From NCBI GenBank assembly GCA_900549475.1, contig UROF01000001.1, forward strand, positions 203,346 to 267,345: 64,000 nt of DNA, read 5' to 3'. The notes below the pieces were generated by a model. The model was not told where the DNA came from. It did not search any database and saw only the letters and a program-made list of their open reading frames with translations. Within the stretch, counting starts at the first letter, position 1. Every line of letters begins with the position of its first letter. Shown one piece after another: positions 8,145 through 17,159 of the stretch. A program made the translations under genes and the position numbers. Origin of the DNA: an uncultured Eubacteriales bacterium. Lineage in GTDB: Bacteria > Bacillota > Clostridia > Oscillospirales > Oscillospiraceae.

Positions 8145-8178
8145 AGTAAAGCATCCTTTCTTCCTTGGTCTAGGGTCA

Positions 8179-8922
8179 TCACAGCTGCTTGAGCAGCACA
8201 GCGGTAACGTTGTCCGCCGCGCCACGCCGTTTTGCCAGATCCAGCAGGCGATCCATGCAGCTGTTGGGATCGCCGCCCCGGAGGATCTCCTCCTCCATCT
8301 CCTTATCAGTAGCCGTCTCAATCAGGCCGTCCGTGCAGAGCAGGACATAGTCGCCCGGCTCCATATGCAGCAGATAACTGTCACTGAGAGCATCCTCCTC
8401 CGGACCAAGGGCCCGGGTGATGAGATTGCGGTCCGGATGGCAGCGGGCCTGCTCCTCCGTGATATTGCCCAGTTCCACCAGACGCTCCACCAGGGAGTGA
8501 TCCCGGGTCACCCGGGAGATACCGCTGTTTTGACGCACAAGATAGGCGCGGCTGTCTCCCACATTGGAGACCAGTACCTGCCCCTCCCAGGCCACGGCGG
8601 AGACCAAGGTAGTCCCCATCCCACGCAGGCCCGGTTCCGCCTGGGACCGCTGATAAACCGCACGGTTGGCGGAGGACACCGCAAAATCCGCCACCTGACG
8701 GATCTCCTCGGCGTCCATTCCAGGGCGCAGATTGCCCTGGCAGGCATCAATAAATGTCTCTACTGCCAGGGTGCTGGCCAGACGTCCCCCGCCGGGGCCG
8801 CCCATACCGTCACAAACCACACATACGGTGTATCCGGTATCCTCGCTGACACGCACTGCATAAGCGTCCTGATTTTCCTTGCGTACAAGACCGATATCCG
8901 TCATTCCCCATATCTTCATCAT
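8179..8922 (-). CDS. prpC: PP2C-type Ser/Thr phosphatase PrpC/Stp
   Basis: 247 aa, a metal-dependent PP2C phosphatase that reverses PrkC phosphorylation. Visible motifs are KENQDA at about 15-20, CDGMGG at 37-42, the later VSNVGDSRAYL, a DGLIE, and the C-terminal GAADNVTAVLL. The metal-binding aspartates are all present. The start ATG overlaps the rlmN stop as ATGA, and prkC starts 34 bp after the stop, so kinase and phosphatase are made from one transcript. Confidence 0.95.
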   Translation of the reverse strand: MMKIWGMTDIGLVRKENQDAYAVRVSEDTGYTVCVVCDGMGGPGGGRLASTLAVETFIDACQGNLRPGMDAEEIRQVADFAVSSANRAVYQRSQAEPGLRGMGTTLVSAVAWEGQVLVSNVGDSRAYLVRQNSGISRVTRDHSLVERLVELGNITEEQARCHPDRNLITRALGPEEDALSDSYLLHMEPGDYVLLCTDGLIETATDKEMEEEILRGGDPNSCMDRLLDLAKRRGAADNVTAVLLKQL

Positions 8923-9965
8923 AGCTGATTATTCCTCTCTCCATCCTCCATGGCCTTTCTTCTCAGCTGGCCGCAGGAGGCGTCGATATCCCCGCCCAGG
9001 CTCCGCCGCACAGTGGCGGTGATGCCGTGGCTCTCCAGCCGCTGCTGGAACTGCCGGATGCGGCGGCTGGGCTTCAGGGGACTCTCCCTCACATCGTTGA
9101 GGGGGATCATATTCACATGGCCCGGCATGCCCCTGAGCTTCTCTGCGATCAGGTCCGCCTGCCAGTCATGGTCATTGACTCCGTCGATCATGGCGTATTC
9201 AAAGCTGATACGCCGGCCGGTCTGCCGGAAATAGTCGTGGCAGGCGGCAAACAGCTCCTCCACGTCATAGGCCCGGTTCACCGGCATAATGCGGCTGCGG
9301 GTCTCACTGTCCGGGGCGTGGAGGGAGACCGACAGCGTCAGCTGCAGCTGCAGCTCACCCAGCCGCCGGATCCCCGGGATCACACCGCAGGTGGACAGGC
9401 TGATATGGCGCATGCCGATATCCATCCCATCCCGGTGGTTCACCAGTTCCAGAAACCGCAGCACATTGTCCAGGTTGTCCATAGGCTCTCCGATGCCCAT
9501 AAGGACGATGTTGGAAATAGGCCTTCCGCTGTCCCGCTGGGTGAACAGTACCTGGTCCAGCATCTCCGACGGCCGGAGATCCCGTACCTTGCCACCCACC
9601 GTGGAGGCGCAGAAAGCGCAGCCCATCCGGCATCCCACCTGGCTGGAGATACACACCGTGTTCCCGTGGTGGTACTGCATCAGCACGGTCTCGATGCAGT
9701 TGCCGTCCATCAGTTCCCACAGATATTTAATGGTCCCGTCCAACCGGGACATCTGCTTGCGGGCGACCCGCAGCGCATTGATGTAATAGCGATCCTCCAG
9801 CTTCTCCCGCAGAGGCTTGGAGAGGTTTGTCATCTCTCCGAAGGAGACAGCCCCCTGCTGGTGAAGCCAGGTAAAGATCTGTCTGCCCCGGAAGGCGGGC
9901 TCTCCCAGATCCTTCATCGCCTGGGTGATCTCCTCCAGGGTCATGGATTTTATGTCTTCTCTCAT
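8919..9965 (-). CDS. rlmN: 23S rRNA A2503 and tRNA A37 C2-methyltransferase RlmN
   Basis: 348 aa radical-SAM enzyme that methylates C2 of A2503 in 23S rRNA and A37 of some tRNAs. The cluster motif CxxxCxxC is C112, C116 and C119. The C-terminal resolving cysteine lies in DASCGQL near the end, and the mid-chain NxVxMGxGEP-type motif reads NIVLMGIGEP. The ATG at 9965 overlaps the rsmB stop as ATGA, with GAGG upstream. It is followed directly by prpC. Confidence 0.95.
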   Translation of the reverse strand: MREDIKSMTLEEITQAMKDLGEPAFRGRQIFTWLHQQGAVSFGEMTNLSKPLREKLEDRYYINALRVARKQMSRLDGTIKYLWELMDGNCIETVLMQYHHGNTVCISSQVGCRMGCAFCASTVGGKVRDLRPSEMLDQVLFTQRDSGRPISNIVLMGIGEPMDNLDNVLRFLELVNHRDGMDIGMRHISLSTCGVIPGIRRLGELQLQLTLSVSLHAPDSETRSRIMPVNRAYDVEELFAACHDYFRQTGRRISFEYAMIDGVNDHDWQADLIAEKLRGMPGHVNMIPLNDVRESPLKPSRRIRQFQQRLESHGITATVRRSLGGDIDASCGQLRRKAMEDGERNNQL

Positions 9966-11287
9966 AACTTCCTCATTTTGCAGAGATAGAATCCGTCGGT
10001 ACCGTGGCGCTGAGGCCACAACGTCAGTTTCCCCTCCGGCGCCTCCCAGCCCTCATGGAGGGTAAAGGGTACCGCCGCAAACTCCGGGTGTCCGGCCAAA
10101 AAGGCATCACTTACCCCTTCGTTCTCCTCGGGCAGGATCGTGCAAGTGGAGTAGAGCAGTACACCGCCGGGGCGCACATAGCGGCAGGCATTCTCCAGGA
10201 TCGCCCGCTGAACGGCAGGCAGTCCCTTCAGGGCCTGTGGGTCCTTATAACGGATCTCCGGTTTTTTCCGGATGACCCCCAGGCCGGAGCAGGGCACGTC
10301 ACAGAGCACCACATCAAAGGCATCGTTCCATTCCGGACGATTCTCCCGGCCATCGGCCAGGTGGGTGGTCATGCAGGCAATACCCAGCCGCTGGGCCCCT
10401 TTTTCCATCAGTGTCAGCTTGTGGGGATGGATGTCACAGGCAATGATCGCACCTTTGCCCCCCATATCCCCGGCTGCGGCAAAGGATTTGCCGCCGGGAG
10501 CGGCGCACACGTCCAGCACCTGATCGCCAGCCTTGGGCCCTGCCGCCAGAACGGACAGCCGGGCGGCGGCATCCTGGACCCGAAAAAAGCCCTGCTGAAA
10601 TGCCGGCATCTGCTCCAGATCCCCGCCGCCGGAGATGGTACCGCAGCCCGCCAGCCAGGGGTGGGGCGTATAAACTGCTCCTTCGTCCTCTAACGCATGG
10701 ATCAGCTCTTCCAGGGTACACCGCAGAGGATTGTGCTGGATCACCAGGGGCGCCGCCTCATTGTCGGCAGCCAAAAAGGCCTCCGCCTCCTCCCTGCCCA
10801 ACAGCTCAACCAGCCGCTTTGCCAGCCACAGAGGGTGACTATAGCGCAGAGAGAGGTAACTTGCCGGATCTTTGGCAGGGATTGCCGGCAGATGTTCTTT
10901 ATTGGTACTGATTTTACGGAGCACGGCATTGACCAATCCCGCCGCTCTCTGACGGCGATGGCTCTTTACCATCTCCACCGCCTGGCTCACCGCCGCGCTG
11001 TCTGGTACCCGATCCATCAGCAGAATCTGGCAGGCCCCCAGCCGCAGTACATCCCGGACAAAAGGTTCCAGCTTCTCCACCGGCTGCGCGCAGTATTGGC
11101 CTAGATAAAAATCCAGCAGGGCAGCGTTTTGCAGTACTCCATAGGTCAGCCGGGCGGCAAAGGCCGCTTCCCGGCGGTCCAATCCCCCCCGGCGGCAGGC
11201 TGCTTTCAGGCTGCCGTCAGACCAGGCGTCCAGCTTCCGGCAGGCGGTAAGCACCTCCAGTGCTACTTCTCTTCCGTTTCCTGCCAT
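9962..11287 (-). CDS. rsmB: 16S rRNA m5C967 methyltransferase RsmB
   Basis: 441 aa. An N-terminal NusB-like RNA-binding domain (about 1-140) precedes a C-terminal SAM methyltransferase domain. LDVCAAPGGKS is the SAM loop, DVPCSGLGVIRKKP holds one active-site cysteine and LYSTCTI the other. The ATG at 11287 has GGAGA seven bases upstream, and the zinc protease gene stops at 11289, so the genes are back to back. It matches the order seen in Bacillus and Clostridia (def-fmt-protease-rsmB-rlmN-prpC-prkC). Confidence 0.95.
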   Translation of the reverse strand: MAGNGREVALEVLTACRKLDAWSDGSLKAACRRGGLDRREAAFAARLTYGVLQNAALLDFYLGQYCAQPVEKLEPFVRDVLRLGACQILLMDRVPDSAAVSQAVEMVKSHRRQRAAGLVNAVLRKISTNKEHLPAIPAKDPASYLSLRYSHPLWLAKRLVELLGREEAEAFLAADNEAAPLVIQHNPLRCTLEELIHALEDEGAVYTPHPWLAGCGTISGGGDLEQMPAFQQGFFRVQDAAARLSVLAAGPKAGDQVLDVCAAPGGKSFAAAGDMGGKGAIIACDIHPHKLTLMEKGAQRLGIACMTTHLADGRENRPEWNDAFDVVLCDVPCSGLGVIRKKPEIRYKDPQALKGLPAVQRAILENACRYVRPGGVLLYSTCTILPEENEGVSDAFLAGHPEFAAVPFTLHEGWEAPEGKLTLWPQRHGTDGFYLCKMRKL

Positions 11288-11288
11288 A

Positions 11289-12002
11289 TCAGTCTCTCCG
11301 GTTATTGCGTCCGGCAAAAATCAGCACATACCGCAGCAGCTGCAAAAGGGACATCAGAAGCGCCGCTACATAAGTCAGCGCCGCGGCCCGCAGCACCTTC
11401 TTGGCCCCCTCCTGCTCATCGGGGTCCAGCAGGAAACTGCCCTCGATCGTACCAATGGCCCGGGCAGAGGCGTCAAATTCCACCGGCAGCGTCACCAGCT
11501 GGAAGACGGTGGTCAGCCCAAACAGGACGATACCAATGGCAAACAGAGGCTGGACATACAGTACCAGCCCCAAAATGAGGGCAATAAAGGCAAACTGGGA
11601 CCCGAACTGGGTCACCGGGATAATGGCAGTGCGTACCCGCACCGGGCCGTAGCCCACAGCGTACTGCACCGCGTGGCCCGCTTCGTGGGCCGCCACCCCT
11701 ACTGCCGCCACGGTGTCACTGTTGTACACCGGCTCAGAGAGATAGATGGTGTTGTCCCGGGGATCATAGTGGTCCGTCAAACGGCCCCGGCAGGGACGGA
11801 TATTGACATCCGTGATACCATGGGCCCGCAGCACCTCATAGGCCGCCTGGGCACCGGTAATATGGCGGTGGTTACGGACCTGACTGTACTTGTTGAAATT
11901 CCCGCTGACCTTGGCCTGGGCATACACAGACAAAATCAACACAGGGATCAGCAGGATCCAGTAGATGGAATCATAATAGAAGGGCGTAGCGTAAACGGGC
12001 AT
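11289..12002 (-). CDS. Zinc metallopeptidase, YugP family (DUF2268-like membrane protease)
   Basis: 237 aa. A membrane helix near the N-terminus (about 8-28) is followed by a catalytic segment with AAHEAGHAVQY, an HExxH zinc motif at about 108-112. Two or three more hydrophobic segments follow (FAFIALILGLVLYV, AIGIVLFGLTTVF and AALLMSLLQLL), so it is a membrane-embedded protease of the YugP (PF04298) family. Substrates are unknown. The ATG at 12002 has GGGGAGG close upstream. Its place between fmt and rsmB is conserved in many Firmicutes. Confidence 0.9.
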   Translation of the reverse strand: MPVYATPFYYDSIYWILLIPVLILSVYAQAKVSGNFNKYSQVRNHRHITGAQAAYEVLRAHGITDVNIRPCRGRLTDHYDPRDNTIYLSEPVYNSDTVAAVGVAAHEAGHAVQYAVGYGPVRVRTAIIPVTQFGSQFAFIALILGLVLYVQPLFAIGIVLFGLTTVFQLVTLPVEFDASARAIGTIEGSFLLDPDEQEGAKKVLRAAALTYVAALLMSLLQLLRYVLIFAGRNNRRD

Positions 12003-12045
12003 AAAAACCTCCCCGCGCCTTATGGCGCTCAAACATAACGGGCAA

Positions 12046-12966
12046 TCAAAGCTTGATCGGATGGCCCCGCAGATAATCTCCGGCAGACATACGGCGTCCG
12101 CCGTCGGCCTGGAGCTCAGTGATCCGCACCGAAGTTCCTTCCCCGGCGGAAACTACGATCCCAGTTTTATCAGCGGAGAGGATGGTCCCCGGCACATCAC
12201 AATTTACGGGGCCCGCATCTTCTGCCCGGTATACCTTCCAGCGAACACCGGCCACATCGGTGGTGGCACAGGGCCATGGGATGAGTCCTCGGACCTGATT
12301 GGCGATAGAACATGCGTTTTTGTTCCAGTCAATGGGGGACATCTCCCGGGAGAGAAGGCTGGCATACTGATACTGGGGGCCGTATACCTGGGGTGTTCGG
12401 GTGGCAGTACCGTTTTCCAGGCGGCGGAGAGCCTCGCTGGCCGCCTTTCCGCCCAGAAGCGCCAGGCGAGCGTAGAGCTGTCCCGCATCTTCGTCGGCAC
12501 CAATGGGGGTGCGCTCCGCAAGAAGGATATCCCCCGCGTCCAGCTCCGCCGCCATATACTGAATGGTGACGCCCGTCTCCTGATCTCCATTGAGGATCGC
12601 CCAGTTGATCGGGGCAGCACCCCGGTACTGGGGCAGCAGCGAAGAATGGACATTGAGAATAGCGGTCTTAGGAATATCCAACAGAGCCTGAGGCAGCAGC
12701 TTCCCATAGGCCGCCACCAATATCACATCCGGCTCCAGAGCGCGAATCTGCTCCAAGGTGGCATCATCCCGGCAGGATTGAGGCTGATATACAGGAATAT
12801 TAACTGACATGGCATATTCCTTTACAGGAGTTGGTATCAGCTTCATTCCCCGGTTTTTCGGCTTATCCGGCTGGGTATAGGCAGCTACCACGTCCCAGCC
12901 GTCCTCTACTACCTGGCGGAGGACCTCCACAGCAAATTCCGGGGTACCCATGAATACGATCCGCAT
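12046..12966 (-). CDS. fmt: Methionyl-tRNA formyltransferase
   Basis: 306 aa. It formylates initiator Met-tRNA using 10-formyl-tetrahydrofolate. The catalytic triad N105, H107 and D143 lies in ILNVHSSLLPQYRG and AELDAGDIL. The C-terminal OB-fold tRNA-binding part starts around 205. The start codon shares one base with the def stop (TGATG), so deformylase and formyltransferase are made together. Confidence 0.96.
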   Translation of the reverse strand: MRIVFMGTPEFAVEVLRQVVEDGWDVVAAYTQPDKPKNRGMKLIPTPVKEYAMSVNIPVYQPQSCRDDATLEQIRALEPDVILVAAYGKLLPQALLDIPKTAILNVHSSLLPQYRGAAPINWAILNGDQETGVTIQYMAAELDAGDILLAERTPIGADEDAGQLYARLALLGGKAASEALRRLENGTATRTPQVYGPQYQYASLLSREMSPIDWNKNACSIANQVRGLIPWPCATTDVAGVRWKVYRAEDAGPVNCDVPGTILSADKTGIVVSAGEGTSVRITELQADGGRRMSAGDYLRGHPIKL

Positions 12967-13481
12967 CAGTCCTCGTTCTCCTCCTCGATCTCATAGCCCT
13001 GCTGCCGGTAGTATTCTGCCATCTCCTCGTCTGTCAGGAAATGATCAATATGCTCCACATACAGGTGGCCGTCCAGGTGCTCCAGCTCATGGCAGAAACA
13101 GCGGGCGGTAAGCTCTGTGCCCTCCACCTCAAACCAGTCACCATAGCGATCCTGGGCCCGTACCCGCACATGGTTGGGCCGGGTGACCATACCAAACTTA
13201 CCAGGGACGCTCAGGCAGCCCTCCGGGCCAGTCTGCTCCCCTTCGGAAAAGATGATCTCCGGATTCACCAGTTCAATGGGCTGATCCTCCTCATCGAGAA
13301 CCACCACCGCCCGGCGCAAGATCCCCACCTGGGGGGCCGCCAGACCCACACCCTGGGCCTCCGCCAGCGTATCCTTCAGATCATCCAGGAGATCATGGAG
13401 CCGCTGATTGAAATCCGTTACCGGCCGGCATTTTTTATTGAGCACCTCGTCGCCCATGGTCACGATCTTTCTGATTGCCAT
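12966..13481 (-). CDS. def: Peptide deformylase
   Basis: 171 aa. It removes the formyl group from nascent proteins. All three family motifs are present: GVGLAAPQVG at 44-53, EGCLS at 87-91 with metal ligand C89, and HELEH at 131-135. The C-terminus carries a short acidic extension (EEENED). It lies 58 bp after priA and overlaps fmt. Confidence 0.96.
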   Translation of the reverse strand: MAIRKIVTMGDEVLNKKCRPVTDFNQRLHDLLDDLKDTLAEAQGVGLAAPQVGILRRAVVVLDEEDQPIELVNPEIIFSEGEQTGPEGCLSVPGKFGMVTRPNHVRVRAQDRYGDWFEVEGTELTARCFCHELEHLDGHLYVEHIDHFLTDEEMAEYYRQQGYEIEEENED

Positions 13482-13539
13482 AGCTTATTGTATCCCCCTT
13501 CCGGCGAAACAAGTCCGCCGTACATGATTTTTCTTTTGC

Positions 13540-15972
13540 TTAGTCCATTCCATTGCAGTCCGCAAACAGAGACAGGCCCCGACTGCCCTTCCACTGGGCA
13601 AAAGCCCGGACACACCCGGACAGCAGTTCCCGTGTAGCGTGGTCATTGCGGCCGATCCAGAACAGCCGATAGCGGTAGCGGTTGTTCACTTTCAGCACCG
13701 GCGCCGGGGCCGGGCCCAGGATCTCAGGCTTGTCGCCACTCAGGTCCTTTGCTGCAGCCAGCAGTGTCTGGCGGAGGCTGCACGCCCCCCGAAGCACAGC
13801 TTCCTCTGTTGCGCCGGATACCGTCAGGGTAAACATGTCCGCAAACGGCGGATACCGTCTGGTCCTGCGGATGCGGATCTCAGCAGCATAAAAGCTGCCG
13901 TAGTCCTGGCGGGCGGCGCTGGTGATGACCTCATTGTCCGGGGTATAGGTCTGGATCACTGCGCGGCCGTCTTTACTTCCCCGGCCAGCGCGGCCTACCA
14001 CCTGGGTCAGCAGACTGAACGTCCGCTCCGCTGCGGTATACTGATCCACATACAGGCTCAGATCCGCTGCCAATACGCCCACCAGGGTCACATTTTCAAA
14101 ATCCAGTCCCTTGGCCACCATCTGGGTACCAAGAAGAATGGGTATATTTTCTGTCTCAAAACGATGGAGCAGCTGCTCATGGTTTCCGGACACCGTATCC
14201 GCATCCATTCGCAGTACAGGCGCGTCGGGAAAGAGCTGGTGCAGCTCCTCCTCCACCTTCTGAGTCCCCGCCCCCACAGCCTTCATCCGTCCCCCGCAGG
14301 CAGGGCACACCGACGGCGCCGGCTGAGAGTGGCCGCAGTAGTGACACATCAACCGGCCGTTGGCACTATGGTAGGTCAAAGGCACACTGCATCGGGGACA
14401 GGTGGGCACCTCGCCGCACTCGCCGCACAGCAGCATCCGACTGTTGCCCCGGCGGTTCAGGAACAGAATACTCTGTTCCCCCCGGCGGAGGTTTTCCTCC
14501 AGCTCAAGCCGCAGGGGCTCGCTGATCAGAGTGGCATTTCCCCGGCGCACCTCCTGGCGCATATCCGCGATCACCACTCTGGGAAGGCTCTGGCGGTTAT
14601 AGCGGCTGTTCAGCACAAATTTGTGGTACACCCCGCGCTGCGCCTGATAGGCACTCTCCACCGACGGGGTGGCAGAACCCAGCACAAGGGTGGCCCCGGA
14701 CTTGGCACAAAGGAATTTGGCCACATCCCGGGCGTGGTAGCGGGGCGGATTCTCCGACTGATAGCTGGGCTCGTGCTCCTCATCCAGAATCACCATTCCC
14801 AGATCGTCCAAAGGCGCAAATACCGCGCTGCGGGTACCCAGTACCACATCCACCTCTCCCCGGCGGACCCGTTTCCACTGGTCATACCGCTCGCTGACCC
14901 GGAGGCCGCTGTGGAGCATGACCACCTTATCGCCAAAATAGGCAGAAAACCGGGCCATCATCTGGGGGGTCAGGGCGATCTCCGGTACCAGGATCATCCC
15001 CCGCCGTCCCTGGCGGACGATCTCCTGAAGGAGGCGAATATACACCGCTGTCTTGCCGCTGCCGGTGACACCGTAGAGGAGGGCGCAAGCAGGTTTCCCC
15101 GTCTTAGCCAGCTCCATAATACCGTCAAAGGCAGCCTGCTGCTCCTCTGTCAGCGAGATGGGCGCGCCGTCTGTCGGTTCCGGCCGGGGTACCCGGAAGG
15201 ATTCCTCCTGGGTCAATTCCACCAGACCACTGCGGACAAGACTGCGGATGGTTGTCAGAGAGGCACCGGTAAAGTAGCACAGGTCGCTGGTCAACGCGCT
15301 GCCCACGGCACATAGGAGCTTGATCACCTCATAGCGCATAGGCGCACTGCGGCGGCGGGCCGAAACTGCGGCCAAAGCCGCCTCCGGCTCCACCGCCAAA
15401 GTTACCCGCTGTACCATCTTATCCAATACTTTTCTTGTAGCGGTGGTTTCCATTCGAACCAGCCCCCGCTCCTCCAGAGCGCGCAGCACAGTCGTTACGC
15501 TGCTGCCGCAGGCCTGACGCAGGGTGTCCAGGTCGGCTTTCCCTTCACCAGCCACCAGTGTCTCCAGGACACGCCGTTCACCGGTATTCTCTCCGCTGTC
15601 CAGCGCCGTCTCCCGGTCTGCCGTGAGAATATACACCTCCCGGATCCGGTACCACAGCCCCGCAGGCAGAATCAGCCGCACGGCGTCATAGAGGGTACAA
15701 AAGTAGCGCTCCCGCAGCCAAAAAGCCAGCTTCATCCGGTCCTCATCCAGCACACACTCTCCATCCAGAACGGCGGAAAGAGCCTTCAGGCCCTTCCTTC
15801 CCTCTCCGTAGTGCAGTGCCAGTACCATTCCTTCGCTGGTCCGGTTTCCTTTTCCAAAGGGAACGGTGACCCGAACGCCAGGCCGAACCTGGCCGGTCAT
15901 TCCCTGAGGCACCAGATAATCGTAGGGTTTGTCAATGGCGTAAGTGGCGGCTTCCACCGCCACTCTGGCCAT
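13540..15972 (-). CDS. priA: Primosomal replication restart helicase PriA
   Basis: About 810 aa. A superfamily 2 helicase that reloads the replisome at stalled forks. The N-terminal DNA-binding domain begins ARVAVEAATYAIDKPYDYLVP. Walker A is GVTGSGKT at about 301-308, the Walker B/DEAH-like motif is ILDEEHEPSYQ, and two zinc knuckles are formed by CGECGEVPTCPRC and CHYCGHSQ...CPACG. The start is uncertain: the ATG at 15972 fits the family N-terminus but its GGAGGG is 16 bases away, while an ATG at 16023, overlapping rpoZ, has no site. Confidence 0.94.
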   Translation of the reverse strand: MARVAVEAATYAIDKPYDYLVPQGMTGQVRPGVRVTVPFGKGNRTSEGMVLALHYGEGRKGLKALSAVLDGECVLDEDRMKLAFWLRERYFCTLYDAVRLILPAGLWYRIREVYILTADRETALDSGENTGERRVLETLVAGEGKADLDTLRQACGSSVTTVLRALEERGLVRMETTATRKVLDKMVQRVTLAVEPEAALAAVSARRRSAPMRYEVIKLLCAVGSALTSDLCYFTGASLTTIRSLVRSGLVELTQEESFRVPRPEPTDGAPISLTEEQQAAFDGIMELAKTGKPACALLYGVTGSGKTAVYIRLLQEIVRQGRRGMILVPEIALTPQMMARFSAYFGDKVVMLHSGLRVSERYDQWKRVRRGEVDVVLGTRSAVFAPLDDLGMVILDEEHEPSYQSENPPRYHARDVAKFLCAKSGATLVLGSATPSVESAYQAQRGVYHKFVLNSRYNRQSLPRVVIADMRQEVRRGNATLISEPLRLELEENLRRGEQSILFLNRRGNSRMLLCGECGEVPTCPRCSVPLTYHSANGRLMCHYCGHSQPAPSVCPACGGRMKAVGAGTQKVEEELHQLFPDAPVLRMDADTVSGNHEQLLHRFETENIPILLGTQMVAKGLDFENVTLVGVLAADLSLYVDQYTAAERTFSLLTQVVGRAGRGSKDGRAVIQTYTPDNEVITSAARQDYGSFYAAEIRIRRTRRYPPFADMFTLTVSGATEEAVLRGACSLRQTLLAAAKDLSGDKPEILGPAPAPVLKVNNRYRYRLFWIGRNDHATRELLSGCVRAFAQWKGSRGLSLFADCNGMD

Positions 15973-16009
15973 CAGCAGGCCGCTTTGTCCCTCCTGCAGA
16001 GGCTGCTCC

Positions 16010-16231
16010 TCAGCCCTCCACATCCGTGATGACCACGTCGGCAGCGTCCACGGAGATCTTACCGTCCGCCACCTCCTGGATGGCCAGGGTCACAGGCTTG
16101 GTATCCAGCTTCTCGCCCATGTCCTCAGCCTCCCGGGCGATCTGCCGGGCCCGGCGAGCCACAACGTTGACCAGCAGGTAGCGGTTGGGCACATTGGTGG
16201 TAAGCTTGTTCATAGCAGGATAGAGCATCAT
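16010..16231 (-). CDS. rpoZ: RNA polymerase omega subunit
   Basis: 73 aa. The small subunit that stabilises the beta-prime chain. The family core NRYLLVNVVARRARQIA lies at about 16-32 and KPVTLAIQEVADGKI at 45-59. It follows gmk by about 60 bp and precedes priA; the gmk-rpoZ-priA order is typical in Firmicutes. Two adjacent ATGs are possible starts; I give the first. Confidence 0.93.
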   Translation of the reverse strand: MMLYPAMNKLTTNVPNRYLLVNVVARRARQIAREAEDMGEKLDTKPVTLAIQEVADGKISVDAADVVITDVEG

Positions 16232-16294
16232 AATTCGATCATTCCTTCTTCAAAAAATATCCTGATTTATCAAGAAACTGCACCGGGCAGTCGA

Positions 16295-16891
16295 TCAGCC
16301 CTTGTCGATCATAGCGATACGCTCGTCCGGTCTGCAGTGTTCTGCCAACATAATAGCACTGATCTCTGTCACCGCGTTATCTACGGTATCGTTGATCACA
16401 AAGTAGTCAAAGGAGCTGGCGGCAGCAAACTCCTGTTTGCCCCGCTCCAGACGGGAGCGGACCTTTTCCATATCCTCGGTTCCCCGTCCGATGAGCCGGC
16501 GCTCCAGTTCGGCCCAGCTGGGCGGCGCTACATAAATCCGCACCGCCTCCGGCCGCTGCTGATGGACCTGCTCGGCGCCCTGGATCTCAATATCCAGGAT
16601 CACATCCCGACCCTGATCCATAGCGGCATCCACATATTTCTTGGGCGTGCCATAGTAGTTTCCTACAAATTCCGCATGCTCAAGAAAAGCGTCTTCTGCG
16701 ATCCACTGCTGAAACTGCTCACGGCTGAGGAAATGATAATGGACGCCGTCCACCTCGCCGTGACGGGGCTGCCGGGTAGTTGCAGAAACAGAAAAGTACA
16801 GATTCGGGTTGCTGGCCAGAAGCCGGGCTACCACCGTTCCCTTCCCTACACCGGACGGTCCGCAGATGATAAATGTTTTTCCTCTTCTCAC
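16295..16891 (-). CDS. gmk: Guanylate kinase
   Basis: 198 aa. It phosphorylates GMP to GDP. The P-loop is GPSGVGKGT at 11-19, followed by the GMP-binding segment SATTRQPRHGEVDGVHYHF. It starts with GTG at 16891, overlapping the remA stop by four bases (GTGA), with GGAGGAAGA just upstream; the upstream frame is closed, so GTG is the natural choice. Confidence 0.95.
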   Translation of the reverse strand: MRRGKTFIICGPSGVGKGTVVARLLASNPNLYFSVSATTRQPRHGEVDGVHYHFLSREQFQQWIAEDAFLEHAEFVGNYYGTPKKYVDAAMDQGRDVILDIEIQGAEQVHQQRPEAVRIYVAPPSWAELERRLIGRGTEDMEKVRSRLERGKQEFAAASSFDYFVINDTVDNAVTEISAIMLAEHCRPDERIAMIDKG

Positions 16892-17154
16892 TCTTCCTCC
16901 TCCAACACAGTGGGGTCAAGGCCAAAGCGGGGGGCCAGCTTCTCCAGAGGCAATCCGGAGAGCACCACATGATCGCTGTCCATGATAAGGACTGCGGCGG
17001 TCTTGCGGCCAAAGGTGGCGTCAATGAGCATGCTCCGGTCCCTGGCCTCAGAGATCAAGCGCTTGATGGGCGCCGAATCCGGACTGACCACAGCGATCAG
17101 CCGACCAGCAGAGATCATGCTGCCATACCCGATATTGACAAGCTCCACAGCCAT
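16888..17154 (-). CDS. remA: DNA-binding biofilm/matrix regulator RemA (DUF370)
   Basis: 88 aa, matching the DUF370/RemA family over its full length (ELVNIGYGSMISAGRLIAVVSPDSAPIKR). In B. subtilis RemA is a small DNA-binding activator of matrix and osmoprotection genes. Here the tail is acidic (EEEE) because its last codons double as the gmk ribosome binding site. It sits between yicC and gmk, the conserved location. Confidence 0.93.
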   Translation of the reverse strand: MAVELVNIGYGSMISAGRLIAVVSPDSAPIKRLISEARDRSMLIDATFGRKTAAVLIMDSDHVVLSGLPLEKLAPRFGLDPTVLEEEE

Positions 17155-17159
17155 GCCTC

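Noticed and set aside
9332..9356. CAGCTG-rich tandem stretch inside rlmN
   Set aside because: It encodes Leu-Gln residues in the correct rlmN frame (LQLQLTL); simple codon repetition, not a separate element.
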